Below are positions 50,381-56,430 of a DNA stretch of 64,000 nt, piece after piece. Origin of the DNA: a virus. The stretch covers positions 16,106-80,105 of the IMG/VR virus record IMGVR_UViG_3300031334_000002, one strand, 5' to 3'. The number at the start of each line of letters is the position of its first letter. The stretch's first letter is position 1. A program made the position numbers and the translations under genes. The notes beneath the pieces were generated by a model. The model saw only the letters and a list, made by a program, of their open reading frames with translations. It did not search any database and was not told the origin of the DNA.

Positions 50381-50825
50381 ACACATCAAGGGTGACGTTA
50401 GAGACACAGAACTTAACTTCATGGCTCACGGTGTAAACTGTCAGAATGTCATGGGTAGTGGGGTAGCTAGAGCTTTATTTGAAAGATACCCAGAAGTAAA
50501 AAGCGAATACCACCGTTACCTTTCTCTAGATGATGAAGTATTTGGTAGTGCTCATAGACTAGGAGAAGTGCAACTTGTTGATGTTGGATCTGATAAAACC
50601 GTGCTTAACATGTTCACACAGAATAACTACGGAGGTGACGGTAGTAGGTATGTTAATTATGATGCTATATTTAATTGTTTCATTTTCGTTAATAACGTGC
50701 TAAAGTTACCTAAATTGGCAATACCTAAGATAGGATGTGGGCTTGCTGGAGGTAGTTGGAATCTAGTTGAAGCTATTATAAATGAGTGTACACCAGATAC
50801 TGAGGTATGGGTTTATGAGTATTGA
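50370..50825 (+). CDS. Macro-domain (ADP-ribose-binding) protein
   Basis: This 151-residue protein has the whole macro fold pattern: KGDV at 7-10, HGVNCQNVMGSGVARAL at 20-36 (adenosine/ribose loop), and IPKIGCGLAGGSW near 118-130 (phosphate loop with GxGxGG). It is closest in style to Poa1p/TARG1-type domains that hydrolyse ADP-ribose 1-phosphate or remove ADP-ribose from proteins or DNA. Being in the NAD island, it may recycle ADPR for the kinase or undo ADP-ribosylation by host defence toxins such as DarT. It overlaps the NAMPT-like gene by 11 bases. Confidence 0.85.
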   Translation: MITKHIKGDVRDTELNFMAHGVNCQNVMGSGVARALFERYPEVKSEYHRYLSLDDEVFGSAHRLGEVQLVDVGSDKTVLNMFTQNNYGGDGSRYVNYDAIFNCFIFVNNVLKLPKLAIPKIGCGLAGGSWNLVEAIINECTPDTEVWVYEY

Positions 50826-51327
50826 TTGGTCTAAATCTCATTGTGGCGTCATGTTATGTTCTTTTGACGAAACCATAAGAATGATGCCAGAAGTGAAACC
50901 TATTCTAGACGATCTTATAGGTAAACTCGAACTAGATATTAGTGAATGTGTCGTTGATGTAAAAGTTCACATGTTGATGCCGGATGAATACCCCTGTATA
51001 CCTAACTGGCATAGAGATTTTATACCTAGGAATACTAAATTACACAAATTACATAAAAATATCAGTAATCAAAAAATGTACTTGTGGATAAGCGGAGAAC
51101 CGAAGACTGAATGGAAAAAAGAACCAAAAAAACTATCAGGAGAGTATGATTGGGTTGAATTTACGCAACGAGATGTTCACAGAGGAGTTAAATCAACGAA
51201 ACATACATGGAGGTGTTTTATTAGAGTTATACCTAAAGACTTCATTCACCCAACAACAACTAATGTTGGTCAACTTAGAAGACATTCGCAGGTTTACATT
51301 GACGATCCTGATAGGTTCAATTGGTGA
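50815..51327 (+). CDS. 2-oxoglutarate/Fe(II)-oxygenase-like protein (tentative)
   Basis: ATG 50815 is chosen (GAGGTATGGGTTT before it); 170 residues, 11 bases inside the macro gene. IPNWHRDFIPR carries an H-x-D pair, and QRDVHRG with a later WRCFIRV carries the distal His and Arg, the order of 2OG/Fe(II) oxygenases or phytanoyl-type hydroxylases. MYLWISGEPKTEW between them is typical of this phage family. The substrate is unknown. Confidence 0.5.
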   Translation: MSIDWSKSHCGVMLCSFDETIRMMPEVKPILDDLIGKLELDISECVVDVKVHMLMPDEYPCIPNWHRDFIPRNTKLHKLHKNISNQKMYLWISGEPKTEWKKEPKKLSGEYDWVEFTQRDVHRGVKSTKHTWRCFIRVIPKDFIHPTTTNVGQLRRHSQVYIDDPDRFNW

Positions 51328-51494
51328 ATTATAATATTTGGAGATTCATATGGGACAGTTTTGACTTGTTTTACAGTATTACAGGATTGAGAGCGCAAGT
51401 TCCAATTGAATATTTTTATCCTAATTTATGTCAGTGGTTATTTGCAAAAATGACAGGAATAAAAGGGGTCAGGGTTGAAAAGAAATCCTTGTAA
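51324..51494 (+). CDS. 56-residue protein (unknown)
   Basis: GTG in a GTGA overlap. Aromatic and basic (NYNIWRFIWDSFDLFYSITG, then FYPNLCQWLFAKMTGIKG). No motif or convincing membrane segment. It ends 20 bases inside the HNH gene. Confidence 0.4.
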   Translation: MNYNIWRFIWDSFDLFYSITGLRAQVPIEYFYPNLCQWLFAKMTGIKGVRVEKKSL

Positions 51495-51816
51495 TAGAGA
51501 TAGAGTGTGTTTTCATGGTTACACCGTTCTCAGAGATGGAACCGTTCTAAGCAAAAAAGGTCAACCTATGAAGTTTGAGAAAAGAATGAGAAGAGGTAAC
51601 GACGGTAAGTTTGACTTGTGTGTTAGGTTAAGATATCGTGGCAAGAGCAAGAAGTGGACTTTGCAAAGGCTAATTGCTGCATGTTTTCTTGGTCCAATAG
51701 ATGGATATGAAATCAATCACATAGACCGTGATCCTACAAATTGTCATGTTAATAACTTAGAGAGACTCACGCCTTCTGAAAACCAGAAACATTGGAGAGA
51801 TGATGAGAAGTCCTGA
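51475..51816 (+). CDS. HNH homing endonuclease
   Basis: TTG 51475 with AGGGG before it is the only usable start. The 113-residue protein has a beta DNA-grip region (GYTVLRDGTVLSKKGQ) and a late HNH core: YEINHIDRDPTNCHVNNLER, that is, H-x-D then N-x-x-x-N-L. A basic WTLQRLIAACFLG helix sits between. It stands alone between intact genes, so it is a free-standing homing nuclease. Confidence 0.82.
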   Translation: MKRNPCNRDRVCFHGYTVLRDGTVLSKKGQPMKFEKRMRRGNDGKFDLCVRLRYRGKSKKWTLQRLIAACFLGPIDGYEINHIDRDPTNCHVNNLERLTPSENQKHWRDDEKS

Positions 51817-52066
51817 CTATATATACACTTGGAGTTATTACTCAGAAAAACAAAAAGCAGTAAATACTGTTATTAAAAGATATAAACTACCAATGTCTTT
51901 CGGAATCTCAGAATATGTGAATACTAGTAATGATTCTATTATTGATTATTTAATGAATAGATTAAACTATGCACAAAGTGAAGAATGTGGAGAAGCCGCC
52001 AACTCTGGCGTTTATAATGCACAAAAGGCTATTGAATTACTAAACACACTAAAAGGTATATTATGA
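51800..52066 (+). CDS. Small protein (unknown)
   Basis: This 88-residue protein has TTGGAGAG before the start. Helical; NSGVYNAQKAIELLNTLKGI at the end and YYSEKQKAVNTVIKRYKLPM near the start. No family is recognised. ATGA overlap with the nuclease gene and 17 bases inside the HNH gene. Confidence 0.48.
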   Translation: MMRSPDYIYTWSYYSEKQKAVNTVIKRYKLPMSFGISEYVNTSNDSIIDYLMNRLNYAQSEECGEAANSGVYNAQKAIELLNTLKGIL

Positions 52067-53103
52067 AGATCAGTCATTCAGCAAAAGAAACATTCTTACA
52101 ATGTGGTGAGAAATATCGACTCCACTACCAAGAACGACTTAGGTCTAAGATATATCCTTCGTTCTTTCTATTAGGAGGGGCATTTGACGAAGCCTTGAAT
52201 TGTCTTTTACTAAGTAAAAAGAGACCTGAAAATTTTACAGAAGAAGAGAGACTTCTCTTCGAACAAGATCCTTATGTGGTATTAGACAATGAACTGACTA
52301 CTCAAGTTTTCAATGGGGAAACGATATATGTTCCGACTTTCATATACGCTAAGTATTTTAGTAAAGACTTTGATGTAAGTTTAATAGAAGATGAAGACCT
52401 AATGTTAATCAATTCAACAGCCGAACGTACAGGTTATAACAGCCTCACTGCGGGGTCCTGTGAAGAGTTCATACTAACATGTAGGAATGAGATTAAAACG
52501 TCTAAGAGGCTCGATGACGACGCTCAGGTGCTTTATAACCTTATCAACTGGTGTACTTGCAGAAGAAGACTTAGATATCTATTGGAAATGTACGAGAAAG
52601 ATGTTCTACCTTTAGTACATGAGGTTTTTGCTGTACAAAAGAAAGTAGAACTTTCAGCAGGCGACCACACTCTAATAGGATATATTGATGTGGTCTTGAG
52701 TTATGTTGACGAACCTGATGTTGTTTATGTTACTGATAATAAGTTAGCAAGTAAAGGATACCCCGATAACGCAATTGATGATGCTGTACAATTAGCTACA
52801 TACTGTGAACATGAGGAAACAAATAAGGCTTCTTTTATTGTCACAGAGAAACCACTAAGAAAGAGAGACCCTAGGCATAGGATACAAATACTAAAAGGCG
52901 AGATAACTGAAGAATTGTTTGAGAAAACGTTTGACGAGTTCGGAGAAGTGGTATATTCTGTAGAGAATGGCGAGTTTGAGAAGACTGGTATGGATGGAAG
53001 TAGACAAGAGTGTTTTAGTTTTGGTCAGAGATGTCAATTTTATAATACATGCAGAGGTGAACCTGAGAAGGATTTTTTAATTAAACTAGAAGGTAATAAA
53101 TGA
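52063..53103 (+). CDS. PD-(D/E)XK nuclease (Cas4/RecB-like)
   Basis: This 346-residue protein starts as RecB/Cas4-type nucleases do: SHSAKETFLQCGEKYRLHYQ (Cys14), with a conserved helix including GGAFDEALN. The catalytic part is GYIDVVLSYVDEPDVV followed by YVTDNKLASKGYP, giving the D-xn-D/E-x-K order. Three late Cys in CFSFGQRCQFYNTC with Cys14 can hold an iron-sulfur cluster, as in Cas4/AddB. It likely trims DNA ends for recombination with the ERF annealing protein downstream. Confidence 0.82.
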   Translation: MKISHSAKETFLQCGEKYRLHYQERLRSKIYPSFFLLGGAFDEALNCLLLSKKRPENFTEEERLLFEQDPYVVLDNELTTQVFNGETIYVPTFIYAKYFSKDFDVSLIEDEDLMLINSTAERTGYNSLTAGSCEEFILTCRNEIKTSKRLDDDAQVLYNLINWCTCRRRLRYLLEMYEKDVLPLVHEVFAVQKKVELSAGDHTLIGYIDVVLSYVDEPDVVYVTDNKLASKGYPDNAIDDAVQLATYCEHEETNKASFIVTEKPLRKRDPRHRIQILKGEITEELFEKTFDEFGEVVYSVENGEFEKTGMDGSRQECFSFGQRCQFYNTCRGEPEKDFLIKLEGNK

Positions 53104-53276
53104 TCATAAAGGATAAAGACGAACAAGAATTTAAAGATATGATGGATAGTTGTCTAGAGAGTGTTAATGGAGAAGGACAAATTAAAAGAGTCGAATTTGA
53201 CATAGACAGTAAAGAAGTTAAATTTGTCTTCAAACTTTCCGAATACGAAGGTTGTCTAACTTTTTTGGAGTATTAA
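53100..53276 (+). CDS. 58-residue acidic protein (unknown)
   Basis: ATGA overlap with the nuclease gene, TAATG with the next. Acidic and helical, then beta (KRVEFDIDSKEVKFVFKLSE). No family is recognised; a nuclease partner is possible. Confidence 0.4.
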   Translation: MIIKDKDEQEFKDMMDSCLESVNGEGQIKRVEFDIDSKEVKFVFKLSEYEGCLTFLEY

Positions 53277-53509
53277 TGAACATTCGGGATAAAAAATTAT
53301 TAATTCAACATGGTTATGGTTTATACATATATACGATCAGTGAAATAGACGATATCTATAGTAAAGACAACGAAGCAGATATTTCTTTTCTTTTGCCCAA
53401 AAACGGATTGTTTTTTGAAGAAGTAAAAATAAGAAATAGAAATCATTTTTTTCAGTATATAGATGAATTACAATTAGAATTAAATAAAGGAAACAATGAT
53501 GGCAGATAA
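53276..53509 (+). CDS. Small protein (unknown)
   Basis: ATG 53276 in a TAATG overlap; 77 residues. Beta-rich start (KKLLIQHGYGLYIYTISEID), acidic middle, then a helix. No family is recognised. The NTGxx gene begins in its last codons. Confidence 0.45.
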   Translation: MNIRDKKLLIQHGYGLYIYTISEIDDIYSKDNEADISFLLPKNGLFFEEVKIRNRNHFFQYIDELQLELNKGNNDGR

Positions 53510-54182
53510 AAAAGGGAACACTGGTTACAGGAACACTGGTAGCTGGAACACTGGTTACAGGAACACTGGTGACATGAACACTGGTAACTATAACAATGGT
53601 GACAGTAACACTGGTAGCTGTAACACTGGTAGCCGGAACACTGGTAACTATAACAATGGTGACAGTAACACTGGTAGCTGTAACACTGGTTACAGGAACA
53701 CTGGTAACATGAACACTGGTAACATGAACACTGGTAGCTGGAACACTGGTAACTGGAACACTGGTAACTGGAACACTGGTGACTGGAACACTGGTGACCT
53801 AAATACTACCAAACCTACCGTTAGGCTTTTTAATAAAGATAGCGGATTAGAGTTTAATGGAGAAGTTCACATTAAAATTAGAAACACTGTAAGTAGTTAT
53901 CAAAAAATGCTAGGTGAATGGGTCTATGAAAAAAACATGACTGACCAAGAGAAGACTGATAATCCTACATATAAAACTACTGGAGGATACTTAAAAGTAA
54001 ACAAAAGTGTTTACAACGGCAAAAAGGTAACGAAGGAGCATATATGTTTTCTAGAATCTTTGCCTAATTTTTGTCCTAAGATTCTAAAGGAATGTACTGG
54101 TATTGACTTAGAAGAAAAAACATGTAACAATAAAATTGTTGAAATTGATGGCAAAAAATACAAGCTTATGGAGTTAAAATGA
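53499..54182 (+). CDS. NTGxx pentapeptide-repeat protein, copy 2
   Basis: ATG 53499 is used to match the MADKKG start of copy 1 (an ATG 3 bases upstream is also usable). About 227 residues: 19 NTGxx repeats, then the same C-terminal domain as copy 1 (LGEWVYEKNMTDQEKTDN, TTGGYLKVNKS, ESLPNFCPKILKE). About 14 kb separates the two copies. The C-terminal half differs in many positions, so the duplication is old, while the repeat DNA remains almost identical. Confidence 0.65.
   Translation: MADKKGNTGYRNTGSWNTGYRNTGDMNTGNYNNGDSNTGSCNTGSRNTGNYNNGDSNTGSCNTGYRNTGNMNTGNMNTGSWNTGNWNTGNWNTGDWNTGDLNTTKPTVRLFNKDSGLEFNGEVHIKIRNTVSSYQKMLGEWVYEKNMTDQEKTDNPTYKTTGGYLKVNKSVYNGKKVTKEHICFLESLPNFCPKILKECTGIDLEEKTCNNKIVEIDGKKYKLMELK
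53517..53801 (+). repeat. Tandem 15-base repeat inside the NTGxx gene, copy 2
   Basis: Nineteen units of AACACTGGT plus 6 variable bases. A block of units (TNY NN DS, NT SC) is itself duplicated inside the array. Confidence 0.9.
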
Positions 54183-54484
54183 ATAAGAAGGAATTAGAAG
54201 AACATAACAAAGCACTTAGATCTAAACTGGATGAAGTCCAGAAAGATCTAGACGCCTATAAGAATGAAGAGAAGGTCTTAGGTTTATTAGACGAAGAAGC
54301 TGTTGGTGCTTTTTTTGATGATGAGGAAAGAATGTGGAATTTAGTTACCTTAGGTTACAATAAGGACACAGGTGAGGCTAAAGTAGAAAAGATAGAAAAA
54401 GTAAGTCAAGACTTTGCTATGTTAGATTATAGAATTAAACAATTCGTAGCAGAGAATATCAATTTAAAAAACCTTAGGAGGTAA
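54179..54484 (+). CDS. Small coiled-coil protein (unknown)
   Basis: ATGA overlap; 101 residues. N-terminal coiled coil (EHNKALRSKLDEVQKDLDAY), then AVGAFFDDEERMWNLVTLGY and a basic end. No family is recognised. Two bases separate it from the next gene. Confidence 0.48.
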   Translation: MNKKELEEHNKALRSKLDEVQKDLDAYKNEEKVLGLLDEEAVGAFFDDEERMWNLVTLGYNKDTGEAKVEKIEKVSQDFAMLDYRIKQFVAENINLKNLRR

Positions 54485-54486
54485 TT

Positions 54487-54921
54487 ATGGAACTAAAGGA
54501 TTTAGGGAGGTTCGCAGTAGATGCGGCTCCTCACGCAACAGGAAGAATGATGGTCACTGTAACCCAGTTAGCAGAAAGTAAGCTAGATGGTGGCAATCAA
54601 CGATCTTTGTCAGCTATTAATGTGACTTCGGGCGGTAAAAATGAATCTGCTGCTACAGAAAACGGAATCAAACTAGCACTAAAGAGATTAACTGACCTAA
54701 AAGGTAAGTCTGAAATTGTAAAACTAGGCGTTGTGAGCTTGGAAGAGAACAAGAAAGACAACACTTTTGAGAGTGTGGTCCAGCTTGGTTTTTTTGATAA
54801 ATCTAATGACGGTGCTGATCTTATTAAGAAAAAATGTCTAGGATTTGGTAGTGGTAAAACAGCAGATGCTGCTGAAGAGGCTGCTATTAAAAGCGCTCTT
54901 AGTTTAATGGGAGAGAAGTAG
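54487..54921 (+). CDS. Unknown protein beside ERF (DNA-recombination context)
   Basis: This 144-residue protein (TTAGGAGG before ATG) has a beta middle (KSEIVKLGVVSLEENKKDNT) and a C-terminal helix after KKCLGFGSGKTADAAEEAAI. The end resembles the DAVKxAxTDALKRA-like helix of RAD52/ERF-type annealing proteins, but only weakly. The next gene, ERF, starts at once after the stop. A helper of single-strand annealing is possible. Confidence 0.45.
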   Translation: MELKDLGRFAVDAAPHATGRMMVTVTQLAESKLDGGNQRSLSAINVTSGGKNESAATENGIKLALKRLTDLKGKSEIVKLGVVSLEENKKDNTFESVVQLGFFDKSNDGADLIKKKCLGFGSGKTADAAEEAAIKSALSLMGEK

Positions 54922-55488
54922 ATGGAAGACGTAAAAAATACAGAGACAAAATTAATTTCAGTGGTAATGTCGAACAATATTGCAGATATTGCGACTGCAT
55001 TATCGAAAGCTCAATCTGAACTAGACTCTGCTAAAAAAGACAGCTCTGGCTATGGATACAATTATTCAGATTTAGCATCTGTTATAAATACATCAAAACC
55101 AGTATTAGCAAAACACAATTTATCAGTTGTACAATTAGTAGGCAAACAAACAGAAACTCAAGTTGAAGTTACTACAATCTTAGCCCACAGTTCAGGTCAG
55201 TTTTTTAAGTCGATTGCAACTTTACCTGTTATCGAGATGAAAGGTTGCAACAAGGCACAAGGTGCCGGGGCTTCGTTGAGTTATCTTAGACGCTATGCAT
55301 ACCAATCAATTATCGGTCAACCGAGTGAAGATAATGATGGGAGTAGTGAAAATAAAAAACCAGCAACCTCTTCTAATTTTAAGAAGAAAGAGGAACCTAA
55401 GAAAGCCGCTAAAAAAGAAGCTACTGCTAAAAAGCCTAACTTTAGAAAGAAAGCTGTAACTACCGAAACAAGTAGTGGAGGTCTTTAA
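54922..55488 (+). CDS. erf: ERF-family single-strand annealing protein
   Basis: This 188-residue protein has the ERF pattern: YGYNYSDLASVINTSKPVLA, then NLSVVQLV, ILAHSSGQFFKSIATLP, and AQGAGASLSYLRRYAYQSII near residues 110-129 with GQPSEDNDG. The C-terminus is a basic Lys/Ala tail. ERF anneals single strands for phage recombination and circularisation. It likely works with the PD-(D/E)XK nuclease upstream. The next gene overlaps (TAATG). Confidence 0.88.
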   Translation: MEDVKNTETKLISVVMSNNIADIATALSKAQSELDSAKKDSSGYGYNYSDLASVINTSKPVLAKHNLSVVQLVGKQTETQVEVTTILAHSSGQFFKSIATLPVIEMKGCNKAQGAGASLSYLRRYAYQSIIGQPSEDNDGSSENKKPATSSNFKKKEEPKKAAKKEATAKKPNFRKKAVTTETSSGGL

Positions 55489-55820
55489 TGGATAAAGCAG
55501 AAGAACTTGCATCAAAAATGGACGTTGATTATTTTAACCGTCTATTACAAGACCAAGTTAGAGATTTTAATAACCTAATAGCCAAGAAAAAGAAAATGCT
55601 ATCAAAAGGAGAGCTATTTCAACTAACAAAGGCGTTAGTTAATTACCCTGATACTACAGGTATCTTAAAAACAGAGAATTTAAAAGACCTAATAGAACTT
55701 GGGGTAGCAGCAAAAGAATCATATCTAGCATTAACGGTACAGATGTTAATTGAACAAGGACAAAAAGTACAAAAAGAGAGCGACAATAAATTCGTTCCAG
55801 AAGGAGAGAGTAATGAGTAA
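55488..55820 (+). CDS. Small helical protein after ERF (unknown)
   Basis: This 110-residue, all-helical protein (KMDVDYFNRLLQDQVRDFNN, KALVNYPDTTGILKTENLKD). No family is recognised. TAATG overlap with ERF, and its last codons hold the next start. Probably part of the recombination/replication operon. Confidence 0.5.
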   Translation: MDKAEELASKMDVDYFNRLLQDQVRDFNNLIAKKKKMLSKGELFQLTKALVNYPDTTGILKTENLKDLIELGVAAKESYLALTVQMLIEQGQKVQKESDNKFVPEGESNE

Positions 55821-56055
55821 GAAGTATTTAGATTTTGCATCAATTTTAGAAGGCAAACCTGAAAATGGAGGGGGCTTCTACATTAAGGTTAACTCAGCAG
55901 TGACACTTAAAGAAGGTGAAATTGTTTACGTTGATAAACCTGCTGATAAAATCAACAAACTAGTTGAACTAGGATTTATTGATGAAGCAGAAGCTGAGTC
56001 TAGAATCGAAAGGGTTCCTAGCTTTATTAAGTACACGTTGACAAAGAAAAACTAA
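55813..56055 (+). CDS. Small protein (unknown)
   Basis: ATG 55813 with GGAGAG before it; 80 residues. The middle holds YIKVNSAVTLKEGEIVYVDK, strands typical of small OB/SH3-like barrels, so a ssDNA-binding role is possible. The end is basic (PSFIKYTLTKKN). The tRNA gene follows 62 bases later. Confidence 0.48.
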   Translation: MSKKYLDFASILEGKPENGGGFYIKVNSAVTLKEGEIVYVDKPADKINKLVELGFIDEAEAESRIERVPSFIKYTLTKKN

Positions 56056-56117
56056 TACCCCCTCTCTTCTTTCGAGATTAGAGTTGCCCTGAGTACTGGC
56101 ATAAAAAGACTCACCAT

Positions 56118-56190
56118 TAGGGGCTAGTTTAATCGGTTGGAATACTAGATTGTGAATCTGGAGACGGGAGTTTGATTCTCCCACCCCTGA
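56118..56190 (+). tRNA. tRNA-His (GUG), degenerate acceptor
   Basis: The cloverleaf reads: acceptor TAGGGGC/ACCCCTG (one C-A mismatch, one U-G pair), D arm GTTT/GAAT, anticodon stem CTAGA/TCTGG around loop TTGTGAA (anticodon GTG), variable loop AGAC, and T arm GGGAG/CTCCC with loop TTTGATT. The usual TTC is TTT in the T loop. Position 73 is A, there is no encoded CCA (CCG follows), and the extra 5' G typical of tRNA-His is missing. It could supply His decoding, or be partly degraded. Confidence 0.68.
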
Positions 56191-56208
56191 CCGTTACTGG
56201 GAGGTAAA

Positions 56209-56430
56209 ATGTCTATTAAATACAAAATGAGGGACTACCGTGCCAGTATAAAAGGTCTAGTAAAGGCTTATGAAAAAAAGGGACTGGAAGGTGTTCAAAT
56301 GTACTGTGTTGTTTCATTTATCCCAGTTGCAGTAGCCTATACTTACCTACTAAGAACACACAAAGACGAGAAGATGAAAGAATGTTTAGAAGGTGTAATT
56401 AAATTTTATAAATGCGAGGTAATCGACTAA
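56209..56430 (+). CDS. Small protein before primase-helicase (unknown)
   Basis: This 73-residue protein (GGGAGG before ATG) is helical with one apolar stretch (MYCVVSFIPVAVAYTYLLRT). No family is recognised. The last base is shared with the next ATG (TAATG). Confidence 0.48.
   Translation: MSIKYKMRDYRASIKGLVKAYEKKGLEGVQMYCVVSFIPVAVAYTYLLRTHKDEKMKECLEGVIKFYKCEVID

Noticed and set aside
54597-54977. Minus-strand ORF of 126 codons opposite the gene before ERF
   Set aside because: It lies fully opposite two well-supported plus-strand genes and has no ribosome site or motif.
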